A stretch of DNA of 64,000 bases, from NCBI RefSeq assembly GCF_011045015.1, contig NZ_JAAKZY010000012.1, positions 24,465-88,464 of the forward strand. Direction: 5' to 3'. Shown piece by piece: positions 31,579 to 45,597 of the stretch. A model generated the notes under the pieces. It was not told the DNA's origin, did no database searches, and saw nothing but the letters and a program-made list of their open reading frames with translations. This DNA is from Streptomyces scabichelini (lineage in GTDB: Bacteria; Actinomycetota; Actinomycetes; Streptomycetales; Streptomycetaceae). The first letter of the stretch is position 1; every line of letters starts with the position of its first letter. The position numbers were made by a program, and so were the translations under genes.

Positions 31579-33476
31579 CAGAGCCGACGACGTCAAAGGC
31601 GACGACAAGGCTGACGGTCGCGCAGGCGCTGGTGCGGTTCCTCGCCGCCCAGTACACGGAGCGGGACGGGGTACGGCGCCGGCTGATCGGCGCCACCTGG
31701 GGCATCTTCGGGCACGGCAACGTCGCCGGGCTCGGGCAGGCGCTCGTCGAGTACGCGGAGGAGATGCCGTACCACCAGGGGCGTAACGAGCAGGCCATGG
31801 TGCACGCGGCGGTCGGGTACGCGCGTCAGTCGCGCCGCCTCTCCACGCATGCCGTCACGACCTCCATCGGGCCGGGCGCCACCAATCTCGTCACGGGTGC
31901 GGCCCTCGCCACGATCAACCACCTGCCGGTGCTGCTCCTGCCCGGCGACATCTTCGCGACCCGCCCCGCCGACCCGGTCCTCCAGCAGTTGGAGGTTCCG
32001 TACGCGGGTGATGTGTCGGTCAACGACTGTCTGCGTCCGGTGTCCAGGTACTTCGACCGGATCACCCGTCCCGAGGCACTCATTCCGGCCGCGCTTCAGG
32101 CCATGCGGGTGCTCACCGACCCGGTCGAGACGGGCGCCGTCACGCTCGCGCTGCCGCAGGACGTGCAGGCGGAGGCGTACGACTGGCCGGAGGAGTTCTT
32201 CGCCGAGCGCGTCTGGGCCGTCCGGCGTCCTGGCGCGGACCCGGAGGAGCTGGCCGCCGCCGTCAGGGCCGTACGGGACGCCCGGCGCCCTCTGGTCGTC
32301 GCGGGCGGCGGGGTCCACCACAGCGAGGCCGAGGACGCGCTCAAGGAGTTCGCCGACGTCACCCGCATCCCGGTGGCCTCGACCCAGGCGGGCAAGGGCT
32401 CCCTGGCCTGGGACCATCCGGCGGACGTCGGCGGCATCGGGCACACCGGCACCGCGACCGCCGACGAACTGGCGCGCATGGCCGACCTGGTGATCGGCGT
32501 CGGCACCCGCTACACCGACTTCACCACCGCGTCCGGCACCCTCTTCGCCGCCCAGGGCGTCCGTTTCCTGAACCTCAACATCGCGCCCTTCGACGGCCAC
32601 AAGCTGTCCGGGCAGCCGCTCGTCGCGGACGCCCGCACGGGCCTGGAGGCGCTCACGGAGGCCCTCTCGCTGCACCGCTACCGCGCCGAGCCCGCGTACG
32701 TCACCGACTACACGGACGACAAGGAACGCTGGGAGCACCGGGTCGACGCGGCCTACGAGGCGGACGAGCCGGACACCCGGCCGACCCAGCCGCAGGTCCT
32801 CGGCCTGCTCGACGAGCTGGTCACCGGGGAGGACATCCTGATCAACGCGGCCGGTTCGCTCCCCGGCGACCTGCACAAACTGTGGCGGGCGCGGTCGGCG
32901 GACCAGTACCACGTCGAGTACGGCTACTCCTGCATGGGCTACGAGATCCCGGCCGCGATCGGCGTACGGCTGGCGGCCCCCGACCGGCCCGTGTGGGCGC
33001 TGGTCGGCGACGGCACGTATCTGATGATGCCGACGGAGATCGTCACGGCCGTGCAGGAAGGCGTCGCGATCAAGGTCGTGATCCTGCAGAACCACGGGTA
33101 CGCGTCCATCGGCGGACTCTCCGAGACGGTGGGCGGCGAGCGGTTCGGCACCGCGTACCGGTACCAGTCGGAGGACGGTACGTACACGGGGCGGCCGCTG
33201 CCCGTCGACCTCGCCGCCAACGCGGCCAGCCTCGGCATGCGGGTGCTGCGCGCGAAGACCGTACGCGATCTGCGGGCCGCCCTCGCCGAGGCGCGGGCCG
33301 CGGACACTCCCACATGTGTCTACGTGGAGACCGAAACGGCAGACACAGTGTCGGGCGCGCCTCCGGCCCAGGCCTGGTGGGATGTACCCGTGGCCGAGAC
33401 CGCGACCCGCCCGTCGGCGGTCAAGGCGCGCGAGATGTACGACCGGCACGCCGCCGCCCGACGCCGCCATCTGTGA
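31575..33476 (+). CDS. iolD: 3D-(3,5/4)-trihydroxycyclohexane-1,2-dione hydrolase
   Basis: A 633-residue thiamine-diphosphate enzyme that opens the ring of the diketo-inositol intermediate. N-terminal TPP-type domain: RLIGATWGIFGHGNVAGLG and YHQGRNEQAMVHAAVGYA (catalytic Glu in RNEQ). Central domain: RRPLVVAGGGVHHS. C-terminal TPP-binding motif: ALVGDGTYLMM to ILQNHGYASIG (GDG...N). ATG overlaps the iolB stop (ATGA). Full length for IolD. Confidence 0.96.
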   Translation: MTEPTTSKATTRLTVAQALVRFLAAQYTERDGVRRRLIGATWGIFGHGNVAGLGQALVEYAEEMPYHQGRNEQAMVHAAVGYARQSRRLSTHAVTTSIGPGATNLVTGAALATINHLPVLLLPGDIFATRPADPVLQQLEVPYAGDVSVNDCLRPVSRYFDRITRPEALIPAALQAMRVLTDPVETGAVTLALPQDVQAEAYDWPEEFFAERVWAVRRPGADPEELAAAVRAVRDARRPLVVAGGGVHHSEAEDALKEFADVTRIPVASTQAGKGSLAWDHPADVGGIGHTGTATADELARMADLVIGVGTRYTDFTTASGTLFAAQGVRFLNLNIAPFDGHKLSGQPLVADARTGLEALTEALSLHRYRAEPAYVTDYTDDKERWEHRVDAAYEADEPDTRPTQPQVLGLLDELVTGEDILINAAGSLPGDLHKLWRARSADQYHVEYGYSCMGYEIPAAIGVRLAAPDRPVWALVGDGTYLMMPTEIVTAVQEGVAIKVVILQNHGYASIGGLSETVGGERFGTAYRYQSEDGTYTGRPLPVDLAANAASLGMRVLRAKTVRDLRAALAEARAADTPTCVYVETETADTVSGAPPAQAWWDVPVAETATRPSAVKAREMYDRHAAARRRHL

Positions 33477-33490
33477 GGGAGTTTCCGGAC

Positions 33491-34993
<1,503 letters not shown>

Positions 34994-35101
34994 GCGTGAG
35001 GGATGCGTACCACGGTTGCGGTATGCGCAACTGAAGCCGTACGCCCGTGGGAGGTCCGCCACTTCCGACCGGAGGCTGCATCGGTTGTCGGTGGCGGCGC
35101 T

Positions 35102-35107
35102 TACCGT
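35102..35107 (+). promoter_or_regulatory. Extended -10 (TACCGT) of leaderless hydrolase-ABC gene 1
   Basis: TACCGT occupies positions -12 to -7 relative to the ATG and no Shine-Dalgarno is present. The paralogue at 45598 has TATCGT at exactly the same place, which supports leaderless transcription from the A of ATG. Confidence 0.55.
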
Positions 35108-35113
35108 TGACGC

Positions 35114-37897
35114 ATGGATCTTCGACTGCCCCGACTGCGCGGGGCCGTACTACGGAGGCCGCGACGGCTCATCGCCGCCGCGGCCGCCGTGGTAGTGCTC
35201 GCCGGCGCCGGTACGTGGACGGCCGTCGCCTCTGATGAGGCCCCACCCGTGGACCGGGCCGACAGAGTCATGGACATGGGCGGCGGGGTGAAGATCGACA
35301 CCTCGTACTTCACGGAGGGCTCGGGCCGACGTCCCGCCGTCCTCCTCGCACACGGCTTCGGCGGCAGCAAGGACGACGTACGGTCCCAGGCGGAGAACCT
35401 GGCGCGCGACGGGTACGCGGTGCTGACGTGGTCGGCGCGCGGAATGGGCAAGTCCACGGGGAAGATCGGCCTGAACGACCCCAAGGGCGAGGTGGCCGAC
35501 GTCTCCAAGCTGATCGACTGGCTGGCCGAGCGTCCCGAGGTCGAGCTGGACAAGGACGGCGACCCGCGCGTGGGCGCCACCGGCGCCTCCTACGGTGGCG
35601 CGGTCTCGCTGCTCGCGGCCGGGTACGACCAGCGGGTGGACGCCATCGCCCCGGCGATCACGTACTGGAACCTCGCCGACGCCCTGTTCCCGAACGGCGT
35701 CTTCAAGAAGCTGTGGGCCGGGATCTTCGTCAACACCGGTGGCGGCTGCGACAACTTCGAAGCCCAGCTGTGCGAGATGTACCAGCGCGTCGCGGAGTCC
35801 GGACAGCCGGACACCGAGGCGAGGGAGCTGCTGGAATCCCGCTCCCCGTCCGCCGTCGGCGACCGCATCAACGTGCCCACGCTCATCTCGCAGGGCCAGA
35901 CCGACTCCCTCTTCCCGCTGGGCCAGGCCGACGCGATGGCCAAGGCGATCCGCGCCAACGGCGCGCCCGTGGACGTCGACTGGATCTCGGGCGGCCACGA
36001 CGGCGGCGACATGGAGACGGACCGGGTGTCCGCGCGCGTGGGCTCCTGGTTCGACCGCTATCTGAAGGACGAGCCGGGGGCGGACACGGGGCCTGCGTTC
36101 CGGGTCACGCGCAGCAGCGGCGTCGATTCACAGGAGGGCACCACACGGCTGACCGGCGTGAGCGCGGACAGCTACCCCGGCCTGACGAGCAAGACGCGCC
36201 CGGTCGCCCTGACCGGGCGGGAGCAGCGCTTCGAGAACCCGGCGGGCGCCAACCCGCCCGGCGTCTCGGCCCTGCCCGGCCTCGGCGGCGCCGGCGGCCT
36301 CTCCCAGCTCTCCTCGCTCGGGATCGGCGTGTCCCTCGACTTCCCGGGCCAGTTCGCCGCCTTCGAGTCGGAGCCCTTCGTGGAGGACCTCCAGATCACG
36401 GGTTCGCCGACGGCGACGGTCCATGTGAAGTCGACGAGCGAGGACGCCGTGCTCTTCGCGAAGGTGTACGACGTCGGACCGGACGGCGGCACCCAGCAGG
36501 TACTGCCCGCGCAGCTGGTCGAACCCGTCAGGGTGGAGGGCGCGAAGTCCGGCAAGGACGTACGGCTCACCCTCCCGGCGATCGACCATGAGGTCGACGA
36601 CGGCCACCGGCTGCGTCTGGTCCTCGCCTCCACGGACCTGGGTTACGCCTCCCCGGCGGCTCCGGCGACCTACACGGTCTCCCTGAAGGGCGACCTGAGG
36701 GTCCCGACGGCACTCGGCGACTCGGAGGCCTCGGCACCGCTGCCCGCGTGGGTGTGGTGGCTGCCGCTCGCCGGCGCGGTGACGGCGCTGGTGCTGGTGG
36801 TGACGGGACGTCGCCGTATCGCCACGCCCGCTCCGGACCCGGAGCTGGCTGAAGTCCCGCTGCAGATCACGGATTTGAGCAAGCGGTACGCGAAGTCGAG
36901 CGACCGTTACGCGGTCCGGGACCTGTCCTTCCGGGTGGAGAGGGGTCAGGTGCTGGGACTGTTGGGCCCGAACGGTGCGGGCAAGACGACGACGCTGCGC
37001 ATGTTGATGGGTCTGATCAAGCCGGACGGCGGCGAGATCCGGGTCTTCGGCCATGCGATCCGGCCGGGTGCGCCCGTGCTGTCGAGGGTCGGCGCCTTCG
37101 TCGAGGGCGCGGGTTTCCTGCCGCACCTCTCCGGGCGCGACAATCTCGAGCTGTACTGGCGGGCGACGGGCCGCCCGCCCGAGGACGCGCATCTGGACGA
37201 GGCGCTGGAGATCGCGGGCCTGGGTGACGCGCTGTCCCGCGCGGTCCGTACGTATTCGCAGGGCATGCGCCAGCGTCTCGCCATCGCTCAGGCCATGCTC
37301 GGCCTGCCGGACCTGCTGATACTGGACGAGCCGACGAATGGGCTCGATCCGCCCCAGATCCGGGAGATGCGCGAGGTCGTGATCCGGTACGCGGCGGCGG
37401 GCCGCACGGTCATCGTCTCCAGTCACCTTCTGGCGGAGGTCGAGCAAACCTGTACCCACCTGGTGGTCATGGACCACGGCCGCCTGGTCCAGGCGGGCCC
37501 CGTGAGCGACATCATCGGCGAGGGCGACACGCTGCTCGTCGGCCTGGCCTCCGACATCGCCGACCCGGTGGTGAGGAAGGTGGCGGCCCTGCCGGGCGTG
37601 GAGTCGGCGGTACGTACGGAGGACGGCCTGCTGGTACGGCTGACTCCGTCGGTGGCGGCCACTGTGGGTTCCTCGGTGTCCGAGACCTCCGGTGCTTCCG
37701 GCGCTGCCGCTCCTTCCGCTCCTTCCGGTCTGAAGGCTTCGGGCGGCCCGGACTCCGAGGGCGCACCCGGCGGCGTTTCCGAGCGGAGTGCCTCGCTGCT
37801 CGTCGAGCTCGTACGGCTCGAAGTGCCCGTCGCCTCGCTCGGCCCGCACCGTCGCCTGGAGGATGCCTTCCTCACCCTGATCGGAGACTTCGAATGA
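35114..37897 (+). CDS. Secreted S15/CocE-like hydrolase fused to an ABC ATPase, copy 1
   Basis: A 927-residue fusion. One N-terminal helix (about 18-36) anchors it with the following part outside. At 75-330 is an alpha/beta hydrolase of the X-Pro peptidase/CocE type: AHGFGGSKDD oxyanion region, GATGASYGGA with Ser159, QGQTDSLFP (Asp), GGHDGGD (His). At 400-540 comes the S15-type jelly-roll domain. A second helix, AWVWWLPLAGAVTALVLVV (about 545-563), returns the chain to the cytosol. At 580-800 is a full ATPase: GPNGAGKTT, YSQGMRQRLAIAQ, LLILDEPTNGLDP, SSHLLAEVE. The C-terminal region has a Ser/Ala/Gly-rich insert absent from the paralogue. The permease follows with ATGA. Function unknown; hydrolysis outside may be tied to export. 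Confidence 0.88.
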   Translation: MDLRLPRLRGAVLRRPRRLIAAAAAVVVLAGAGTWTAVASDEAPPVDRADRVMDMGGGVKIDTSYFTEGSGRRPAVLLAHGFGGSKDDVRSQAENLARDGYAVLTWSARGMGKSTGKIGLNDPKGEVADVSKLIDWLAERPEVELDKDGDPRVGATGASYGGAVSLLAAGYDQRVDAIAPAITYWNLADALFPNGVFKKLWAGIFVNTGGGCDNFEAQLCEMYQRVAESGQPDTEARELLESRSPSAVGDRINVPTLISQGQTDSLFPLGQADAMAKAIRANGAPVDVDWISGGHDGGDMETDRVSARVGSWFDRYLKDEPGADTGPAFRVTRSSGVDSQEGTTRLTGVSADSYPGLTSKTRPVALTGREQRFENPAGANPPGVSALPGLGGAGGLSQLSSLGIGVSLDFPGQFAAFESEPFVEDLQITGSPTATVHVKSTSEDAVLFAKVYDVGPDGGTQQVLPAQLVEPVRVEGAKSGKDVRLTLPAIDHEVDDGHRLRLVLASTDLGYASPAAPATYTVSLKGDLRVPTALGDSEASAPLPAWVWWLPLAGAVTALVLVVTGRRRIATPAPDPELAEVPLQITDLSKRYAKSSDRYAVRDLSFRVERGQVLGLLGPNGAGKTTTLRMLMGLIKPDGGEIRVFGHAIRPGAPVLSRVGAFVEGAGFLPHLSGRDNLELYWRATGRPPEDAHLDEALEIAGLGDALSRAVRTYSQGMRQRLAIAQAMLGLPDLLILDEPTNGLDPPQIREMREVVIRYAAAGRTVIVSSHLLAEVEQTCTHLVVMDHGRLVQAGPVSDIIGEGDTLLVGLASDIADPVVRKVAALPGVESAVRTEDGLLVRLTPSVAATVGSSVSETSGASGAAAPSAPSGLKASGGPDSEGAPGGVSERSASLLVELVRLEVPVASLGPHRRLEDAFLTLIGDFE
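36740..37070 (+). repeat. Near-identical tract shared with second hydrolase-ABC gene
   Basis: This 331-bp stretch (end of the second membrane helix to the ATPase Walker A region) matches 47284-47614 with only two differences seen by eye, while neighbouring segments of the two genes differ clearly. Suggests recent gene conversion. Confidence 0.85.
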
Positions 37898-38766
37898 GCA
37901 CCCTCGCCGAGAAGGTCGAGAAGGAAGAGGTGGCGGAGGGCTACCGGGCGGGGCGGACGCTGCCGTTGCGCGTCGAGCTCGTACGACAGCTGAAGCGGCG
38001 GCGCACGCTCGTCATGTTCGGGGTCCTGGCCGCCCTGCCGTTCATCCTGGCCATCGCCTTCCAGGTGGGCGGTGAACCGGGTGATGGCAACGACCGGGTG
38101 AACCTGATGGACACGGCCACGGCGTCCGGGGCGAACTTCGCCGCGGTGAACCTCTTCGCCTCCGCGGGCTTCCTGCTCGTGGTCCCGGTGGCGTTGTTCT
38201 GCGGGGACACGGTCGCTTCGGAGGCGAGCTGGTCGTCGCTGCGCTATCTGCTCACGGCGCCCGTGCCCCGCGCCCGGCTGCTGTGGTCCAAGCTCGTCGT
38301 CGGACTCACCCTCAGCTTCGCCGCGATGGTGCTGCTGCCGGTGATCGCGCTCGCCGTCGGCACGGCCGCGTACGGCTGGGGACCGCTCCAGCTCCCCACC
38401 GGCGGCACACTGCCCACCGGCGACGCCACACGGCTCCTGCTGATCGTCATGGTGTACATCTTCGTGTCCCAACTGGTCACCGCGGGGCTGGCGTTCTGGC
38501 TGTCGACCCGGACCGACGCCCCGCTCGGCGCGGTCGGCGGCGCGGTGGGTCTCACCATCATCGGCAGCGTCCTCGACGAGGTGACGGCCCTCGGCGACTG
38601 GCGCGACTTCATCCCCGCGCACTGGCAGTTCGCCTGGCTGGACGTCATCCAGCCGCAGCCGGACTACAGCGAGATGATCCAGGGCACGGCCATCTCCATA
38701 ACCTACGCACTGGTGCTGTTCGCGCTGGCCTTCCGCGGCTTCGCCCGTAAGGACATCGTGTCGTAA
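37894..38766 (+). CDS. ABC-2 family permease, copy 1
   Basis: A 290-residue membrane protein with about six helices. A cytosolic N-terminus with ELVRQLKRRRTLVMFGVL leads into the first helix, then a large outside loop and FASAGFLLVVPVALFCGDTVASEASWSSLRYLL, as in ABC-2 exporters. ATGA overlap with the hydrolase-ABC gene, so the two form one exporter. Closely similar to the permease at 48309. Confidence 0.92.
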   Translation: MSTLAEKVEKEEVAEGYRAGRTLPLRVELVRQLKRRRTLVMFGVLAALPFILAIAFQVGGEPGDGNDRVNLMDTATASGANFAAVNLFASAGFLLVVPVALFCGDTVASEASWSSLRYLLTAPVPRARLLWSKLVVGLTLSFAAMVLLPVIALAVGTAAYGWGPLQLPTGGTLPTGDATRLLLIVMVYIFVSQLVTAGLAFWLSTRTDAPLGAVGGAVGLTIIGSVLDEVTALGDWRDFIPAHWQFAWLDVIQPQPDYSEMIQGTAISITYALVLFALAFRGFARKDIVS

Positions 38767-38790
38767 GGGATGTCGCGATCGTGTCGTAGG

Positions 38791-38824
38791 GATCCTCCGG
38801 ACACCGCCGGGTCTCCGGAGGATC
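38791..38824 (+). terminator. Hairpin after permease copy 1
   Basis: Perfect 11-bp stem (38791-38801 with 38814-38824), 12-base loop, 25 bases after the permease stop. Confidence 0.7.
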
Positions 38825-38954
38825 ACCGACCGGTCTCAACTGCGGCCCGCCGTGCCCCCTTTGAGATCGATCCGCAACGCCCCGTGCCGCACGCCTCGAC
38901 CCCCTCCGGCGTCACAGTCACAGACGTCGACGTCAACTCATCGAGGGGGCCCAG

Positions 38955-40553
38955 ATGGGCGAGTACCGGACGACCCACCGAACACGGCGACTGCGCGGCA
39001 CACTGACCGCTCTCACGGCCGCGAGCTGCCTGCTGCTCACCGCATGCAGCGGAGGAGGAAACGACGACGCGTCGCACAGCGGCGCCGACAAAGCCCGCGG
39101 CACGGACGCCTTCCCGGCACCGCCCCCCGCCCCCGCACAGCCGACCGGCCCCGCGGGCACCGACGAAGGCAGCACACCGGGCGAGCAGAAGGGCGAGATC
39201 CGCGAGACCGCGCCACCCCCGGCCGACTACCTGTCCACCTTCGCCCTGGACGTCGACACCGCCTCGTACGGGTACGCCCGCCGCACCCTCGCCGACGGCC
39301 GTCGGCCGGACCCGACGACCATCCGCCCCGAGGAGTTCATCAACAGCTTCCGCCAGAACTACGAACGACCCGAAGGCAACGGCTTCTCCGTCACGGTCGA
39401 CGGCGCCCGCACGGACGGCGGCGGCGACGACGATGACTGGCGACTCGTGCGCGTCGGCCTGGCCACGCGCCCGGCGGAGGACACGGGCGAACGGCCGCCC
39501 GCCGCCCTCACCTTCGTCATCGACGTCTCGGGTTCGATGGCCGAGCCGGGCCGCCTGGACCTGGTCAAGGAGTCCCTCGACGTGATGACGGACGAACTGC
39601 GCGACGACGACTCGGTCGCGCTCGTCACCTTCAGCGACGAAGCCGAGACGGTACTGCCGATGACCCGGCTCGGCGACCACCGCGGCCGCGTCCACGCGGC
39701 CATCGACACCCTGGAACCCACCCTCTCGACCAACCTCGGCGCGGGCGTCGAGACGGGATACGGCACGGCCGTCGAAGGCCTGCGCGAAGGCGCCACCAAC
39801 CGTGTCGTCCTGCTCTCCGACGCCCTCGCCAACACCGGCGAAACCGACGCCGACGACATCCTGGACCGCGTCGCGGACGCCCGCCGCGAGCACGGCATCA
39901 CCCTCTTCGGCGTCGGCGTGGGCAGCGACTACGGCGACGCCCTGATGGAACGCCTCGCCGACAAGGGCGACGGCCACACCACGTACGTCTCGAACAACGA
40001 GGACGCCCGCAAGGTCTTCGTCGACCAACTGCCCCGCAACATCGACCTCACGGCCCGCGACGCCAAGGCACAGGTCGCCTTCGACCCGCAGACGGTCGAC
40101 CAGTTCCGGCTCATCGGCTACGACAACCGCCAGGTCGCCGACGAGGACTTCCGCAACGACCGCGTCGACGGCGGCGAGATCGGCCCCGGCCACACGGTCA
40201 CGGCCCTCTACGCGGTCCGCACCAGGCCCGGCGCGTCCGGCCACCTCGCCACGGCGACCGTCCGCTGGCTCGACCCTGACACCCGCACGCCGCACGAGGA
40301 GTCCGGCCGACTGGAGGCCGACTCGCTCGACCGGCCCCTGTGGAGCACCGACACCGCCCGCAGCGGACTCCAGGTCACAGCGATAGCCGCCTACTTCGCG
40401 GACGCCCTCCGCACCGGCGACTCCCGCTGGTCCCGTCTCCCCGGCGCCCCCGCCCTGCCCGAACTGTCCGACCGCGCCGACGAGTTGGCTGACACCACGG
40501 AATCCGAGGAGGTACGCCAACTCGCCGAGGCGATCGAACAGACGGGCCGGTAG
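38955..40553 (+). CDS. VWA-domain lipoprotein (YfbK-like)
   Basis: A 532-residue lipoprotein with lipobox LLTAC (Cys near residue 31) and a Pro/Ala-rich spacer to about 95. A YfbK-type N-terminal domain (DYLSTFALDVDTASYGYARR to FINSF) is followed by a von Willebrand A domain with complete MIDAS: FVIDVSGSMAEPGRL at about 187, T/S in TLSTNLGAG and DALANTG. A C-terminal beta domain (TALYAVR, ATVRWLDPD) follows. Likely a metal-dependent binding protein on the membrane outer face, partner unknown. GAGGGGG is upstream of the ATG. It follows the permease after a hairpin and may be a separate unit. Confidence 0.9.
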   Translation: MGEYRTTHRTRRLRGTLTALTAASCLLLTACSGGGNDDASHSGADKARGTDAFPAPPPAPAQPTGPAGTDEGSTPGEQKGEIRETAPPPADYLSTFALDVDTASYGYARRTLADGRRPDPTTIRPEEFINSFRQNYERPEGNGFSVTVDGARTDGGGDDDDWRLVRVGLATRPAEDTGERPPAALTFVIDVSGSMAEPGRLDLVKESLDVMTDELRDDDSVALVTFSDEAETVLPMTRLGDHRGRVHAAIDTLEPTLSTNLGAGVETGYGTAVEGLREGATNRVVLLSDALANTGETDADDILDRVADARREHGITLFGVGVGSDYGDALMERLADKGDGHTTYVSNNEDARKVFVDQLPRNIDLTARDAKAQVAFDPQTVDQFRLIGYDNRQVADEDFRNDRVDGGEIGPGHTVTALYAVRTRPGASGHLATATVRWLDPDTRTPHEESGRLEADSLDRPLWSTDTARSGLQVTAIAAYFADALRTGDSRWSRLPGAPALPELSDRADELADTTESEEVRQLAEAIEQTGR

Positions 40554-40563
40554 GGGTTCTATA

Positions 40564-40645
40564 GCTGCGGGCCGTCCGTGGCTGGTCGCGCCCACGCGGC
40601 GGAGCCGCAAATTGACACAGCCCCGCGCCCCTTACGGGGCGCGGG
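40564..40645 (+). repeat. Dispersed intergenic repeat, copy C, with terminator hairpin
   Basis: GTGGCTGGTCGCGCCC, GCGGCGGAGCCGCAAATTGA and CACAGCCCCGCGCCCC in the same order as copy B. Its end forms a perfect 10-bp hairpin (CCCGCGCCCC 40622-40631 with 40636-40645) between the convergent VWA and beta-galactosidase genes, a plausible two-way terminator. Confidence 0.85.
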
Positions 40646-40660
40646 ACTTCGCGGATCCGC

Positions 40661-43946
<3,286 letters not shown>

Positions 43947-43995
43947 TCACACGCCGCACAACTCACCTTCGTGCTCAGCGGTACAGCAGGCCCGC

Positions 43996-45390
43996 TCAGG
44001 AACAGCTGCGGGCCACCGAGACGACGAGGTCCCGCAGCCGCTCGGCGTACAGCCGCATGTTCTTGTACGCGGTGTCGGTTTCCGGGTACCGGCTCGCGAA
44101 CCACAGGCCCTCGTGGACCCTGTTGATCCACACGCACACCTGGTCGCCGTACGAGACCCGGATCAGTCCGTAGGCCTGCAACTCGGCCCAGTGGTCGGAG
44201 CCGGGGATGCCCCGGGTGTCGACGTACGAGACGATCGAGTACAGGTCGGGCGAGGTCGGGCGGAAGTCGGAGCCGAGCAGGCGCAGGACCCGGGCGAGGG
44301 GCATACGGGCCAGCGACCGGTTGGCCTGCAACTGGGCGCGCACGGCCCGCAGGGCGCTGGGGAAGTCGGGGGTGAAGGGCACTTCGATCGGTGCGCCGCC
44401 GACGTACCAGCCCACGGAGTCCGACCAGCGGGACTTCACCCGGGTGTGGAACGGCACGACCGTGCGGTAGACGGGCTGCCCGCCGATCCCGTGGACGATC
44501 AGGCTCGTGGCGGCCAGGACGCCGACCAGGCTCCCGCCGTAGGGGCGGCAGTACGCCTCGAACGCGGCGGCGTCGTCCGCGCCCACCAGGTACTCACCCA
44601 TCAGCTTCTGGGTGGGCAGCCCGCCGCCGGGCTCCAGGCCGAGGTCGATGGGGAAGTTCGGCAGCCTGCCGTCACATCGGCGGATGAACTCCTTCCAGCG
44701 GGCGACGACTTCGTGGGTGTCGTCGATCTGATCCGCGTTCGCCCGCTCGATCTCGCAGAAATCGACGTAGCTGCCGACCGGTGGCTGCTCCACGGCGCAG
44801 CCCTCGACGCCCGCCACGTACAACTCATGGATCTCGGCGGGGATGCGCTCGATGGAGTAGGCGTCGACGTTGCTGTGGTCGAAGGCCATGTACACGCTCG
44901 CGCCGTCGTCCCGGACGACCGCGGCGTAGAGGAAGTTCGGCCAGCCGAGCGCGTCCGCCGCGACGTCGAAGCGGTCCTGGAGGCGCTGGGTCAGTTCCGC
45001 CGCGTCGGGGAAGTCGCCGATCTCTTCGCGATCCAGTGACACGTCCTGGGCGTCGAGGGTGAACCGGCACATCTCGTCGTCCGAGTCGCCGGTCCAGCGG
45101 AAACCGCTGCGCAGCGTCTCGTGCCGCAGCGTCCAGCTCCGCAACGCGTCCTGCAGCGCGTCGAGATCGACACTGCCCGGGATGTCGAAGGCCGCACCCA
45201 GCCAGGTCGGCACGAACAGCCCGTCCTCGCGCACGGACCGGGCCGTCCTGATGTGTGACTCCTGGATGTACGCCGGTGGCCGGGAGTCCACCGGCAGAAC
45301 TGCCGCCGCCTGGACGGTCGCCGGACTGAGCGTCCACTCGACGAGCCGCCCGGGACGTACCTCACAGCGCTGGATGTCGGTGATTCGCAC
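43996..45390 (-). CDS. Stand-alone condensation-domain protein
   Basis: A 464-residue protein of the NRPS condensation/acyltransferase superfamily without carrier or adenylation domains. LRHETLRSGFRW (about 88-99) is the C2-like motif. MAFDHSNVDAYSI at 169-180 is the HHxxxDG core, with the first His changed to Asp but the catalytic His172 and Asp176 kept. SVGWYVGGAPIEV matches the C-terminal GFFVNT-type segment. It could join or transfer an acyl/aminoacyl group. GTG start with GGAGACG upstream. Its own unit, 118 bp upstream of the beta-galactosidase and divergent from the second hydrolase-ABC gene. Confidence 0.85.
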   Translation of the reverse strand: MRITDIQRCEVRPGRLVEWTLSPATVQAAAVLPVDSRPPAYIQESHIRTARSVREDGLFVPTWLGAAFDIPGSVDLDALQDALRSWTLRHETLRSGFRWTGDSDDEMCRFTLDAQDVSLDREEIGDFPDAAELTQRLQDRFDVAADALGWPNFLYAAVVRDDGASVYMAFDHSNVDAYSIERIPAEIHELYVAGVEGCAVEQPPVGSYVDFCEIERANADQIDDTHEVVARWKEFIRRCDGRLPNFPIDLGLEPGGGLPTQKLMGEYLVGADDAAAFEAYCRPYGGSLVGVLAATSLIVHGIGGQPVYRTVVPFHTRVKSRWSDSVGWYVGGAPIEVPFTPDFPSALRAVRAQLQANRSLARMPLARVLRLLGSDFRPTSPDLYSIVSYVDTRGIPGSDHWAELQAYGLIRVSYGDQVCVWINRVHEGLWFASRYPETDTAYKNMRLYAERLRDLVVSVARSCS

Positions 45391-45585
45391 GGGGCGTCTC
45401 CGTTCGCAGAGGGGCAGATCCGATCATGGGAATGCCTCGGCTACGGCAAATGTGTGCCGACACGTGCGGTGTTCCGGCTTTTTCAGTGGATCGAGTGGCA
45501 GCTCGAACAACGGTGCTCGTTGACCCGTGCGTGTCGGGGCCGGAGGCTCGGCCTCCGGTCGACATCTTTCCGACAGTTCGCCCCA

Positions 45586-45591
45586 TATCGT
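45586..45591 (+). promoter_or_regulatory. Extended -10 (TATCGT) of leaderless hydrolase-ABC gene 2
   Basis: Same position (-12 to -7) as TACCGT before copy 1; no Shine-Dalgarno. An 8-bp hairpin (45540-45547 with 45551-45558) lies 40 bases upstream of the start. Confidence 0.5.
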
Positions 45592-45597
45592 TGCCAC

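Noticed and set aside
34994..35113. Imperfect TGCGTACC/GGTATGCG hairpin after mmsA
   Set aside because: Several mismatches and no T-run; not a convincing terminator.
45540..45558. 8-bp hairpin upstream of hydrolase-ABC gene 2 as a terminator
   Set aside because: Both flanking genes are transcribed away from it, so nothing is left to terminate; noted only as a possible regulatory structure.
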